A DNA stretch of 64,000 bases, taken from the NCBI GenBank assembly GCA_013176395.1, contig JABMLP010000018.1, forward strand, positions 186,001 through 250,000, read 5' to 3'. Numbering within the stretch: position 1 is the stretch's first letter; each line of letters opens with the position of its first letter. This document shows positions 12,613 to 25,012 of the stretch, piece by piece. The position numbers were made by a program, and so were the translations under genes. The notes below the pieces were generated by a model. That model was given only the letters and a program-made list of their open reading frames with translations, searched no databases and was not told the DNA's origin. The DNA is from Venturia oleaginea (lineage: Eukaryota; Ascomycota; Dothideomycetes; Venturiales; Venturiaceae).

Positions 12613-13156
12613 GCAGGGTTTATTTGCAGAGAGGAGCCATCTCTTCAAACAGGGGAAAGGTTCAGAATTGGGAGCTGAGTCGAGCTGCCGAGATGATCCT
12701 TGTTGACAGCAAATTGAACATGATTGGTGATTGGTTTCGACTTCTTTCCCATCTGTGATGAGGACGCGTCGTGATGCTGAAGGCATCTTTTTGGTTTTTG
12801 CTCGTGGTGGTACTGTTGGCTGGGAAAGCGTGGGAAAGGGACGGGATTTCTACTTGCCTAACACTTGCATCTGTCAATAAAGACCGTCTTCGGGGTCGCA
12901 GAAGTGTGAAAGGCTTGTGAGAGCTGAAATGGATAAGGCTCGAGTGGCTATATAGTAAGACCGGGTCCATCAAGATATTTCTTATTGCCATGCTTGGGGA
13001 TATGGGTTCTTTCCGTATCTCTCATTTCCATTCTGTTGTAAACTCCTCACCAGGGAAGAAGAATGCAATCACAGCATTCGCAGTCGCTCTCTCGCACACG
13101 GCTCCAAAACTGCGCCGTTCTTGTCAGAAGAGTATAGTTGAGGTATTGGAGAAGTC
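12613..13156. other. 0.5 kb convergent intergenic spacer
   Basis: Between the 3' ends of the monooxygenase (+) and the bZIP gene (-). Nothing else was seen. Confidence 0.6.
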
Positions 13157-14460
13157 TCACCTGTTGCACCGAATATACTTTGCAAATTCCTCGCTGATCA
13201 TCTTGAGCACGATGACATCGATGGGATACCTCAAGCTGATCCTCCTCACATTCGCCCAAATCTGGATGGGCGTAACATCAGGCCCGAGATCGAGCGTCAA
13301 GCTCCAGTGGAAAAGCTGTTCAATATCCGTCGGTGGAACGTGGAAGCACTCGTGTGTAGTATTGGGCACGTAGCGACTGTGTAGGAGCGAAGTGGTAGCC
13401 ATATGAACATGTCCGGGACCGGAATTGAAATCCGGAGCTAACACCTCGCTCTCTAGGAGGCCAGGTGAGCTGTGCAGGGACTCCTCTTCGTACTCTCCGG
13501 ACCTATAGCGGTATTTAACGTGTGGAAGGCAGGGAGATTCTAGCCTATCGAGAAGAGCGCGAGAGGATTAGTGCCATTCCCTTTTGTTGGAGATGAACGT
13601 CAGACAGAACAGGGCGCGGACTCACTCCAGAATAAAGTCTATGCCTGCCTGCGCTCCAAGATGGGTTGAGGAGCCCTGCTGGTCATCGTCTTGGTTTCCT
13701 TCCTTGTAAGAGAAATTGGGATAGGCTTGATAGTGTTCTGGAAGCTTAAATTGGCGCGGATATGTCAGGCCAGCGATTATAGAGCATGGAACTTCGGGCT
13801 CGAGTGATTCCAGATCCCTCAAGTCGATTGATACGGAATCGGCACCGGAGCTGACCCCACGGCTGAGTGCGTAAGCACTGTTGGAGAGGAGATCTTGTTG
13901 CGATCCAAGATATGAACTGTTCTGGTGCAGGAACACAGGCGAGGCAGGTCCAGACACATCTGGCACGGGGATTCCATTGGAATGAAGTGTGTGGACACAG
14001 ACATCTACCCTGGCCTTCAAAGTTTGGTTCTCTTCGGCGAGTTGGCCCTGGTTCTCCCTGAGAAGAAGAACTTCTTTTTCGAGTTCGCGAATGTAGCCTT
14101 GAGTGCGTTGCCGGTGAGTACTATTCGCCGATGGTCAGCACAGCCTAGATCCAGTGAGATATATTTGAGATTACCGCTGAGCCTGTAGGACCTGCTCCCG
14201 TCTCTTTGTAGGCAATTTCTTGGTCCCTGTTCTCGATGCTGTGCGGTTGTTAGCTGAAAATTTGTTAGAACAAGACGTGGATTATGAAGCAATTATCACT
14301 CACAAGAACTTTCTGCAGGAGAATGATCCTCGGGATTTTCTTCCAATTCTCTCCCAATGATCCTCTTAGCCCTCGACGTCAAAGTCTCTCTTTTACCAGT
14401 TGTAGCTGGCGCCAAGGATTCAGGATCGTCTGTCTTGAGTCCGAGTGAGTGAACGGACAT
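13157..14460 (-). CDS. bZIP transcription factor with C-terminal DUF3425
   Basis: Four exons, 14304-14460, 14175-14253, 13626-14120 and 13157-13544, encode 372 residues. Introns are 50, 54 and 81 bp. The second intron splits the basic region and joins AQR-THRQR. The basic region and zipper (about residues 70-125) read KLPTKRREQVLQAQRTHRQR then YIRELEKEVLLLRENQGQL. The C-terminal third (IWANVRRISLRYPIDVIVLKM ... FAKYIRCNR) matches the fungal DUF3425 pattern that often follows such bZIPs. The usual Asn of the bZIP signature is Val here (VLQAQRTHR against the Yap pattern NRAAQRAFR), a variant known in some fungal AQRTHR-type factors. The first-intron acceptor is ambiguous: a second AG 15 bases on keeps frame. 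Targets are unknown. Confidence 0.8.
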
Positions 14461-15630
14461 TCTGATCCAAGGCTGTGCCCAGTGTGCCGGTGGGTTTCCT
14501 TTGAAATGATTGGCGAACAGAGCTGAAAAGCACAGTATTTCCTTGGTTTGCAGAAAAGCGAGCAGACTACCTCAAGACTTTGTTTCACACTCCAAGATGT
14601 GGTTGATGTCTCTCAAATGATCTGCTCAGTAGCATACCCGAGCAAATCCCTCAATATAGTTTGATCTAACCCATTCTGGCAACTCATAGATCAGTCAGCG
14701 GTGGGAGCATACTTCCGAGAGCTCAGCCTCACTCGGGCCTGCAGCAATATTTGAGTTGCGATGCTCGACAATTCCTCATTCCTCGACCGAGCACGAGCTG
14801 AACGCGAGGCTGAGAACGGATACATGATCAGCCGGAATCAACTCACAAGGGCGTTTGGGGGAAATTTGGAGTGCGGCTGATGAGTGAGATTGCCACATAG
14901 TGTTCAAGCCTGAAAGCGACAACGATAAGCCTAAAACGTAGAGATTGATGTCGATCATTGTCAGGGAAGAAGTAGCTTGAGGATGATTAGGGGAGGGTTT
15001 GAGAATTGTAGTTGCCATTAGATCCGAGTGACATGTTTTTGTCTGATGCCTGGATGACAGATCACAGTTGGGTGAGGCTGGTCTTTTCTTAACCTATTAG
15101 ACCTCGTACCTGTTATCGTCCTAGAAGCATACTCTCTACCCATTGACTCAAGGTCCGACTTGAGATCAAAGCATACGAGTACGAGAAATGCAAGCTTAAC
15201 CGATACAGTAAGCCAAAGGAGCATCCCCGCTTGTCATTTTGGGCTCTGATCTTCTCCCTCTCTCGTCATTAATTGCAACCATTACACCAAGCATTGACCC
15301 GTCATCTTGTCTTGCACCACCAAGAATTGACACTACCACTCTCATGAATTAGTATTGACCATTCTCTTAAGTGAAAGGGTGAAAAAGGATATCCTTCAAT
15401 AACTTCAATAACAAGACGTCCGAATCAGTATCCATCCATGTATAATACGACAGGTCAGAAAGCCCCTCAAACACCATCGCAATGCAGAAATAACAGAGTT
15501 GAAGACACACAAATGTCCCTCACAATACCGTCCGTAATGGCTTGTCCGTCCTAGAACCAACATCGTCCAAAGTGTCCCATGCCATGACACTATCCCATCC
15601 CATGCCCAGCGCCTTGCTCAAAAGAAATTC
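14461..15630. other. 1.2 kb intergenic, no gene seen
   Basis: Upstream region of the bZIP gene and the 3' flank of TOR, both on the minus strand. Small frames are present but carry no recognisable features. Confidence 0.55.
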
Positions 15631-18600
15631 CTACCAGAACGAACACCAACCTATGTAATGCTGACACAGGTTCTCCAAATTGGTAGCTTCCCTGATTAAC
15701 TGATCAACCTGCAAATCTGTCTTCAATTCCTCTCCAGTCTTATTAAAATCTCGCCCCGTCAACTTCTCCTTGACACGAGCCAGCACCTGGATGGCCTTAG
15801 CATTTTGCACCTCCTTGGCCTCTTTTTCATCGACAAGTTTCGGAATCGCTGAAGAGCGGTTGCGTGGTCGGTAATTTTCTGGTCTACCAGACTCTGGGAC
15901 ACCATTAGTTGCCGTCATTGGTATGCCAGACATGAGACTATTGCGGCGCTCAGGGTTGAATCCTGGTTCAGGTGAGTCGTCACGTTTGTCGAGACGCCAT
16001 GTGAGCAGAGGATCGTGGATGAACTATGAAACTCTGTTAGTAGGCGGGCGACAGAACGGGACCGAATGAAACTTACAGCTTCAAGCACAGCCATAACAGA
16101 CTCCTTGTTTTGTCTGATCACGCGCATGACATGTTCGCAAGTAGTCCTGTAGCTGCCCTCAATGTTGCTGACCTCCATGGCGTAAGTCAACATTCTTGTC
16201 AAGCGGAAAGGCACACGCTCAGGGTACTTGTCACGATGCATCGCTACTTCGAAACAGTCGCCGAAATCGATGTGCACAATCTTTCCAGTGTTCCTGTCGA
16301 GCATGAGATTGGAAGGATGTCGATCACCAAGACCGAGAATATATCCGACTATGGACATGACGGCGAGCGAGCGGGTGTAGTTGGTACGACGACCCAACCA
16401 GGCTTCAGAGCTCTCACTCTTGAGCCAAAGCACCCTGTAAAGATCTTGTCCTGTCGTGTTGTCCAAAGCATAGCCAAAGACCTCGACCTTCTGCATGAGC
16501 GTGAGACTGTCGTAATCAGGGGCCATCTGAAGCATGATACGATGTTCAATGTTAAGCAGGATCTTGCGACTGTCACGATACTCACGGATGAGGATGTGAA
16601 GGGTGTCGCTGTATGGCACCCAGCCCAGGAGACCAGACTGTGTTGACAATGGAATAGCAGCGTAGCGCTGAATCTTGAGATGACGTTTTCGGCATTCATT
16701 GTCGTTCTCCAGTAGGGTGTTGCATAGTCCAAACAATTGCATGACTCGTTCATCCTGTCGAATATCTTCGTGACCTTTGAGGAGATAGGTGTGGTCCTTA
16801 CCGTCACTTCCTTTGAGATTGAGCTTCCGAGGTCGCTGCTTGGACTGAAAGACGGCAGCGATTGGGTCGAAGGAGGAGATGTGTACCACCGGCTTGCCAC
16901 TCTCGTAGGTTCCGGGAACAGCAAGTTCCAAGTTGTTGACTTCTTTCAATTTTGGTGAAACGTATTGCAGCTCCAGTGACGTAAGTGACGGAAGTTGACG
17001 TGCGATCTTGCGGAAGACCTGGTAGTATAGATCCCAAGCTTGGTTGAGGTCACCAATCTCGTTAGTTTGCCTATAGGTTGAACACCAGTCCTTCGCCTCG
17101 TTCAGCTCACGGCCAAATGATTGAATGAATGAGATCTCACGCAAAGTTTCTGGTCCTTTGTCCAGCATAGCATGAAGAGGCGATAACGTCGCAAACATGC
17201 CTTCGATGTTGTGGTCGCCAAAGTACAGGCGAGATGCCTCCTCCAAGCCCTCATGCCATTGTTCATGCCAAAGAACAGCAATTCGGATCAATTCGTGACT
17301 GACGAGATCAGCGTGCTCAACCAGTGTCGGAGAGTGTTGCCGCATGGCGTCCATCAGCTGTGCGGCAGAGCGTGACCGTCTGCTATCTGCACCAGACTTC
17401 ATAGCGACCGTCAATGGGAAAACCATAGCCTGCGGATGAGCTCTGCCCACGTCGTTGATAAGCTTATGAGTGGCTTGACGAACTTTGACGTTCGGCTGGT
17501 TGATTCGAGCGAGCAATTGCGGAATAGCCTCTAGCCATGTGTCCACACTTATGGTGCCGATACCATCCACGACTGCATCGTTGACCTCCGGATGGCCACC
17601 ATGGGCGAACCATAGAGTCAACAGACGGAGGGTGTCTTGAAGAGAGCTGGATGAGGATAGTGAGATGGACCTGAAGAAGCCTTCGATTGCGGGCACAACA
17701 TATAGATGAACGTCATTCGTTGAGATCTCGATAGTCTCTCGTTCGGCTTGTGAGGTCTTTGAAGTGACAACCTCGAAGTTGGCGAGTGCCCAGGCGTGCC
17801 AGGCTTTGTACCAGTGTCTGTTATATCGAGTGGCAGAATTGTAAGCTGCCAAAATCTCATGTACCTCATCGTGCTGCCAGTCACCGCCATGAATGGCAGT
17901 CTGCCACTCGCCCTGTTTGAGATAACACTTGGCAAGGAGTTTCCGATCTTCCTCTATGTCTTTTTGAGATGGACCAGTGGAGAGCGACATTGCTGCTATT
18001 GAGCCATTTAACTCAGAGTTGCCGTTCACAGACACGTTTGGTTGTCGGATACTGAGTTCGCGTGTACGAATCTGGAGATCATCGGAGACTCTTGCACTGA
18101 AAGCCTTCAACGTGTCAAGTGCGCCGATTTTGTCTCCATCCGCCCACAGATATTTGAAGGTCGCATACGAGACTGGGTATGGAATATTGTGACCGTCCTG
18201 TCGGATGTATACCGATACCTTTTCGTTGGTGTCGAGCAGACCGTTGAGAGACTTCTCCGCAAGACCCATGCGTTGATTCTTACGGCAAAGGTTGGTAAAT
18301 TTGATCCACATCTGTTGATTGTCCTTGGGTGAAATAACCAGTGCTCGGACCTTCAGCATACGCTGCCACACTTCTGGATTTGCTTGACATCCTTTGAGAC
18401 GCTTCATCCATGTGCCACGCATGGTTGCCAGTTTTTCAGGGTTATTGCTATTTTGTTTGTATGTCATGATCTCCTCCAGTTCCGCCAGCATTTGGACCCT
18501 GAGAATCTGAAGGTAGGCTCGATCATACGACTCTCCAAGTAAGGCGCTCAGTTCCGTCTCAAGCAGTCCTCGAGCTTTGTCAATATGTGCGTTGGCGTCG

Positions 18601-21600
18601 TCGAATTGATTTCGATGGATCGAGAGAATGGCTCCGAAGAAAGAGCGATCGGGTGAGGTGGACTTCATGACGGACAAGTAGTTGTCCATGAGCTCCCATT
18701 GTCCCAGACCCCAAGCAGCGGCAGCAGCCAGTGGAGCGATGGTCTTGCGCACTTCTGCACTGGCATGTATCCATTTGTCCTGAGCGAGAGAAGACAATGT
18801 CTCCCACTCACCAAGGGCGTGCAAACATCGCATTTTGCCCATGGTGGTCTCGAAGGAGTCACCCTCCTCTTTCTCACGCTTCTGGTATGACTGCAGTGCC
18901 TCTTCCCAGCGGAAGAGCTTTTCGTACCACGTCTCCTTCAGCTCCACATCTTGGTAATTTTGCGCTTTGCGCAGGATGCCAAAGGCGGCATCATATTGTT
19001 GAAGTTGATTGTTGATGCTGATGAGAGCTTCGACCGCGCTGGGATTTTGCTCTGCATTAAACTCAAGTTCCTTGTAGTGAAGCGCCTTTGCGAACGCATG
19101 ACACTTCGCAGCGTACATGCCAAGAACACGCACGTCAACGGGCAAAGCCTTATCGTCGTGCTCCATGAACTCTGCAAGATTTAGAAGCATCTGCAGAATT
19201 TCCGGCGGAATGTCTTGTGATGTGAGCGCCGTTTCGATGGCGTGAACAAGCTCCTCTTGATACTGGTCGTATAGCTCCGTCCAGCAAGACACGAAGGCCG
19301 AGTTGAATAATGCTCTTGCAATGGGGTTGTAAATACTCGCTAGCAACGAGCAAGCTCGCAATGCCTGTTGGGGAGACTCGCGCAACAACTCCACACTGAA
19401 ACGTCGCATCCATTCGATCCAATCCTCCCTTGTTGATTTCTGCGACGCTTCCCAGGCATTCTTGAGATGTTGCTGGTTGACAGCAAGCTTTTTCAACGGT
19501 ACGTCTGCTACAATGTGGTCATCGTCGTCTTCTCCATAGCGTTCATCAGGACTCAGATCTTGTGGCAAAGGTTCTTGCTTTTGTAGCTTGGATACGATGA
19601 GCGCATAATTGTTATGAGGGACCTTGTGTGTGGTTAGGATCTTGTTGATTGCGGGTACAAAGTGTATGTAATCGGGACCAAGCTGAAATATGAGAGCGCA
19701 CAGTGTGTCAAGAGCTGTCTGTTTCAGCGACACGTCATTTCCTGACAGCACCCGAGCAAGTGGATGTATGATTCTTGCAGCAAATTCAGATATGTTGACT
19801 TGGCGTGACAATCTTCCAAGTGTCTCAATCGCTTGCTTGCGAATATGCTGTGGTTGCCCTGGCTTGTCGAACATTCGAATGATGACAGGAATGATAAGGT
19901 GCATGTATTCCTCGGCACTTGAACCGAAGATGAGGAAGGCGTGAAGTACTCGTTGGGAGGGCAGTCGCTTCGAAGTCGTGTCTTGATCCAGTACTCCAAG
20001 CATAAGCGGCAGAACATTTGCGAGATAGACCTTGAACTCCCCTTCGAGTGCTCGCGCAATAGCCTCGATGAGAGACAGTATCGTAGCTTGCAATTGATGC
20101 GAAGAGCTCCAAAACTCTTCGATGGCTTTGAGTATGACGGGAAGATGAGGTCTAATGTGCTGTCGGACGATTCGAACAAGTTGACTTAACTGATTGAAGT
20201 ATCCTTCGGCTGCTGAGGCTCCTCCAGCTTTGATGACCGAAATAAACCCAGTCACCACATTCTTGAGGAAAGACACGCACTTCAAGCCCATGGTCTGGTA
20301 GATGTTCATCACCGCCTCGATGACCTGAGTATGATACTGGGTCAGGGACGTGTCCTTCAAGAGCCCGAGAAGGGTATTGATGACGATCTTGGGATAGTAC
20401 TCTTCCGTCGAAGGAGTAATTCCTCTCATGATCAGCCCCACGTCACTGGTGACCTCTTCCTCTTCCTCGGACAAGGTATTCTCAAGTGGCCGTTCGACAA
20501 GTTTGTCTTGCTCGTCTGGATCGAGTGCTCCAAGAACACCAATCAACTTGACAGCCTCTCGCCGAAGAGGTCCAGCCGGCTCCAACTTGACAATATTTTT
20601 GAGTATTCCAAGAAGTTCAGGGTATTCCTTGTAGGGTTCGATGACGTAGCCACAACTAAGCGCAAGCTGGCCAAGAGCATGTAGTGCTGCTGTACGTTTA
20701 GAGTCTGAGCTGAGATCCTGGAGATTCTCTATGAGAATGGTCATGAGCTCGGGAATGAACACCTTCATGTCCTCGCCACCAACATCTGCTAGATTGCCGA
20801 TCGCTTGGAGCGTTGTAGACGCAACCTCTGGATTTGGGTCTCTTGCCTTGGGTAACAAGACTTTGATCATGGGCTGTACATAAGGTTTGATCAACTTCGA
20901 CGATGCGCCGACTAGATGACTGATGAGTTTGGCACTCTCTTCCTTGTTTCTTGCACTATTGGAATACTCGATATCCGTGAGTAGCTGGATGAGAACTTTT
21001 CGCAGTGAAGGGAACACATAGGCGGGATTGATATTCGTGAGCCGGCCAATGATCGTCATTGCAGCTTCACGGATGGTGAACACCTCGTCGTTAAGCGCGA
21101 GGAACAATGTCCTCACATTCTCCGCCTTTCCGAGATGACGATCAAATCGGGCATCGAGAGACAGAAGTACTGTTCGTCGAATGTCTGGCTCAGGATCTGC
21201 GACACCCACAGTGAGAAGTTTCTCAATCACATCGCCTACCACTTGTATGGCATGGTGGCTGGTTTGGTATACGATGGGATCTCTCACAAAAAGCTGACAG
21301 CACGTCAAAGCTGCAGCTTTCCGAATTTCTGAGTTGTCGGCGTCGACATATCGAATGGCAACGTCACGGACAAACTCATTCAAGACGTGTCCAGAGAAAT
21401 CGAAGCTGCCAAGTGTATGAAGGGCCAGTGCGATTTCAGCTTCTCTAGGCTCAATCGTTGACGGATCTTTGTGATCTCTCGTCCATATTTGAGGCAAACA
21501 AGCACTGTGGTAGGGGCTGCCTAGGGGCATAAATGGACGTCCGCTCAGAACCTGACTCAGCAAGTCGAGAAGCTTCTCTTGTATCACTCCCTTGGCCGGT

Positions 21601-22948
21601 GGAATGTAGTGTGCCATGTCGACTAATGCTTGGGTCAACGAGTCGCTGAGACCGCACGCGAATACTGGATCCAACAAGGTCATCATATGCTTGCTTAATG
21701 CCTGTCCTACAGCAATTGAAATCATGCTGAGACATTCAAAGATAGGCTGTTCGTTGATGTTCTTGTTTCGGGCTTTCAATGCCAACCCTTCCTTGATGTA
21801 TCCCAGGATTCCCTCCAAGTATGGTGCGATAGAACTTCCGACAGCGCTCGCGACTTTGCCCACAGCAACAAATGCAGGACTTCGATCCTTGTCTCTCTTG
21901 ATGAGTCCTTGTAGATGTAGCATGCATTGATGCAGATAGCTGCTGGTGAATTCTGCCGGGGCGTAGGAAGCAAGTGTGGGAATAATGTTGATGACCTCTC
22001 GCCGAATGAGACCGTCCTTGTGGTCCTTGTAACGCAACACCATCTCGCAAGCCTCCTTGTAGCGGGGACCATGCATGAACATGTTTCCCTTTAGAAGCAG
22101 CTCTTTGATAGTGAGGAGAGATCCGTGAATGGCATCCACAGTGTTCTGTTGGAACCCTCTCTGAACCTCCTCATAGACCCGCGCGAACCACTTTTGCCGC
22201 ATCTCGCTATCTCGAGCTGACATGATCTCGAAGCAAACACTGACAGCTTCCGCTGCAGATTCTCGAATCAGGACTTTCTGATCGCGCAACGCGACCCAGA
22301 TGACCTCAAGTATTTGTGGTACCCATGTAAACAGCAATGTTGGTGAACTCCTTGCCAATTCGCGCAGTATCAGAACCGCGGCAAACCTTCTATTCTCTTG
22401 CCTGTCCGTTTGTAGGTGTTCCAGCGCGGTCTTGACCTCAGCCTCGACCAGCTCTGCCGTGATTGTGCCTCCGGGTGTCGCAAGTCTTCCAAGCGCTCTG
22501 GCTGCAATTACCATGGCAGTTGTATCATTGCCTCTGAGGATGGTTCGAAGGAAAGAGGCAAATCGGGTGGTCTTCTGGCCGGCATCGTCGCCTTTGAAGT
22601 CGATGAGGGCATTAAGCGCGTGTATTCCCCCAATGCGCTCGTTCGTGTCACTGCCCTGAACACAGAGCTGTGATATCCGTGCCGTGACATCGTTATAGTG
22701 TACTGAGAATTGACTTGAGGGTAGTTCTGATAGCTGTTAGCTGTCGGGCTTCGCAAGCTCAGCTACGTAGCGGCGGACCTCTATGGGCGGCCTCGAGACT
22801 CTGGCGCAATATATGAGCAGCCTTTTGTCGATTTTGGTCGTCTCTAATGGCTTGTCAGGCCCATGAACGCGTCTGCCCAATGTTTCACTCACTTGGACTT
22901 CAGCTCTAGGAAAAGCCGGTCAAGGCTGTCCTTCGACACCTGCGCCAT
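15631..22948 (-). CDS. tor: TOR serine/threonine kinase (PIKK family), complete
   Basis: Four exons, 22893-22948, 22779-22843, 16077-22726 and 15631-16023, encode 2387 residues. Introns are 49, 52 and 53 bp. The two tiny 5' exons restore MAQVSKDSLDRLFLELKSK-DDQNRQKAA and AHR-ELPSSQFSVHYNDV, as expected for TOR N-termini. HEAT repeats fill about residues 50-1250 and the FAT region about 1270-1800. The FRB reads LVSHELIRIAVLWHEQWHEG near 1848, with the Ser needed for rapamycin-FKBP12 binding. In the kinase domain, GLGDRHPSNLML lies near 2171 and HIDFGD near 2194. The FATC ends LCQHYIGWCSFW. The last intron sits between VMAVLEA and FIHDPLL. TOR is the core of TORC1/TORC2 and links nutrients to growth. 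Only one copy is in the window. A transposon lies just upstream of the start. Confidence 0.97.
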
Positions 22949-23232
22949 TTCAATTTGCGAGGATGGTTCAGGAGCTTTGAGTATTCATAGCAGGGAGGGT
23001 GTTTGGTTGTAAGTGAGGTGTTGAACGAGTTCCAATCAGCAGGCTGGGTCGGTTTCCCACCTGTTTGTGCTTCGACCGAGATGTTGTTCATCGACGCACA
23101 TGATGAAGTCGCCGGGCCCTGGCGCCATTTGAACTGGCTGTTTTGGGAAGTATCTTACCACTATTTATTATCATCACAGAGATAAATACCACGTACCATA
23201 CACGCAACAGATGACAAACAGGCCATTCCCAC

Positions 23233-24651
23233 CACAGGGTTCCTCAAATCTGACTGCGCAGGGCGCTCGGACCCACCATCCCATCCTTTGAACTTGAATG
23301 TATTATGCTATTTACCACACGTTTGACTTGCAATGGATCTCTGGTTTTTGCTGAATCATCTTACATCTCTCTGGCATCTCTCTGATCCTTTTCTGTATCA
23401 TTGTGAGCGTTATCTTGTCCCCTTCTGCCTGGATTTCAGCCTTGAAATGAGCCACCGACGACCACCTCCTGCCAGCTAATCTGGACGTAATGATGTTCCA
23501 ACAAGACTCAATGGGATTGAGTATCACATGATTGAGGAGGGTGAATAAGTAATAGAAGGTCTGCTTCTCTTTTTATGACTGCAGGGTCACTGTTAGGTGA
23601 CTTGATTCCGTGAGAAGGATCACCATCCTCTTGAAGCCAGTATTTGCGCTGCTGACGCTTCTCCAAGGCCTGAATAGCTTCAATGTGTTGCGGCAGTATC
23701 TTTTTGGCGTAGAAAACCTGTGTCATGCAGTTTCCTTTTGGTGTTTCGTCCTCCTTTGTCTTATGGTCTTGCCAGACCTTCAGCCGGGCTTGGTACACTG
23801 AATCCAGCTCGTATTTGAGTTGTTTAGGCTGCTTGACTTGCCTACAGACCTTCTCTGATGGCTCAGCCGGATCCTTGTAGAATATGAGGTTTCCTTTCTT
23901 GTTGTATGAGATGCCGCCGGCGACGTGAATAGTAACATCCAAAACGCCTTCTAGCTCCTCATTGACACCTCTCTCTTGCCCTGGAAAGCGTAGCTCATAT
24001 TCAGGTGCATTGGCGAGTTCTTTTGACTGAAAATGGGCTTCATCTGTGAACCAAATCCAACTCCAGAAGCCTAGTATGGTCTTTTTCTCGTGTTCTTTAC
24101 CGTATTCAACCCTCTTTGGCCGATTTGCCTGGGATATCTGCTTCTGATAACGCTTCTTGAATCGTCTAGCCCCTGCATTGTATACGTGACGCTGTAATGT
24201 CTTTGCGGAAGGCTTGCCGGGGCAGGAATTGGCTTGTTCCTGCCAGCCTTTTTCGTGTATGGGGTCATCTTGGTTCGTAAGGCGGGTAAGATCTGAAGCA
24301 GATAATTTGGTAGGCCGCCCTATGATGCAACTGCTCTTTCTCTGTGATATGAATGCTGCATCACCAGTAAGTTCTCGTAGTTTAAGCCAACTACGTGCGG
24401 TAGAAGTTGGTATATTGATTTCAGGGAGGTATGCGATTATACCGACGCCGTCGGCCTCATTCTTGCAATTCCAGGCCTGAAAAAATCGCATTCTCTTCGA
24501 GGTGTCATATTCTCGCCTTGCAGTCTTTCTTTTAGGTGTTCTAGGCGCCATAGGTGGTGGTAAATTGAGCGATAAGTTGGTATATACGTGGAAATTGAGA
24601 TGGGATGGTGGGTCCGAGCGCCCTGCGCAGTCAGATTTGGGGAACCCTGTG
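23233..24651 (-). mobile_element. Tc1/mariner-like DNA transposon with about 50-bp terminal inverted repeats
   Basis: The 1419-bp element starts CACAGGGTTCC and ends GGAACCCTGTG. The left end (23233-23284) and the right end (24600-24651) are near-perfect inverted copies, with about one mismatch near the tip and the shared block GACTGCGCAGGGCGCTCGG. It carries one transposase gene on the minus strand. The flanking bases are CAC on both sides. This looks like a 3-bp duplication rather than the TA expected for this superfamily, so the exact ends or the target rule are uncertain. Confidence 0.85.
23312..24551 (-). pseudogene. Tc1/mariner-like transposase (DDE), one frameshift
   Basis: Starts MAPRTPKRKTARREYD at 24551, inside the inverted repeats. 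Helix-turn-helix DNA-binding region is in the first 150 residues (EINIPTSTARSWLKLRE, KPSAKTLQRHVYNAG). The first catalytic Asp is in WFTDEAHFQS and the second in EDGDPSHGIKSPN. After HPPQSCD the frame shifts by one base near 23522 and continues as LNPIESCWNIITSRL, which carries the catalytic Glu. One extra base therefore separates the last catalytic residue from the rest, so this copy is inactive unless supplied in trans. The frame is open 5' across the inverted repeat into the host gene, producing a chimeric frame that starts MSSTTWHK. Confidence 0.85.
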
Positions 24652-24887
24652 CACCAAACAACCATACTCATCCCAATTCCACAAATCGCCAAAAGAATCG
24701 TGATCAAAGGAGCCAAGGTGATGCTCTTCTGCGAAGTATATGATATTATTGTCGAAGAAGACTGAGAGAATGAGGATCCACTTTCATTTCTTTGCCGTCT
24801 CTTGTGCCATGTCGTGCTACTCATAGCGATGCACAATCTCCCATGTCACGGATAGCTGCATTAATGAAACCCAGGGCATTCAACGAG

Positions 24888-25012
24888 CGCTCAAGTTCTT
24901 CCCAGCGTTAAGTCCTTCCCAGCGCTCAAGTCCTTACCAGCACCCAAGTCCTTCCCAGCACCCAAGTCCTTCCAGCACCAAGTCCTTCTCAGCGCTCACG
25001 TCTTCGCAACGT
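24888..25012. repeat. tandem 16-19 bp repeat, about six copies
   Basis: Imperfect repeats of AAGTCCTTCCCAGCGCTC / AAGTCCTTCCCAGCACCC run head to tail and end about 60 bp before the next pseudogene start. The unit varies by 1-3 bases between copies. No spacers exist, so it is a minisatellite and not a CRISPR array. Confidence 0.85.

Larger units (their letters stand above)
23036..24824 (-). pseudogene. small membrane-protein gene split by a transposon
   Basis: Exon flank A (24652-24824) begins MSSTTWHKRRQRNESGSS and leads into a hydrophobic helix (LAPLITILLAICGIGMSMVV). It stops exactly at the right end of the transposon. On the other side (from 23232 down) an open frame reads EWPVCHLLRVWYVVFISVMII. 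Skipping the element and one copy of the 3-bp flank CAC keeps the frame. A possible 40-bp intron (23119-23158) would then lead to GPGDFIMCVDEQHLG and a stop at 23036-23038. The result would be a roughly 110-residue two-helix membrane protein of unknown function. The transposon almost certainly inactivates it. The intron is shorter than others here, so the 3' part is tentative. It ends 87 bp upstream of the TOR start on the same strand. Confidence 0.5.

Noticed and set aside
11075..14460. FAD monooxygenase next to a bZIP factor, considered as a secondary-metabolite cluster
   Set aside because: No synthase, synthetase or terpene cyclase nearby, and the next gene is TOR. Two genes do not make a cluster.
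16110..16646. Long plus-strand frames antisense to TOR (for example 178 codons)
   Set aside because: They lie opposite the highly conserved kinase domain and are shadows of its codon structure.
24888..25012. Short regular repeats considered as a CRISPR array
   Set aside because: No unique spacers between units, imperfect units and a eukaryotic genome: a minisatellite.
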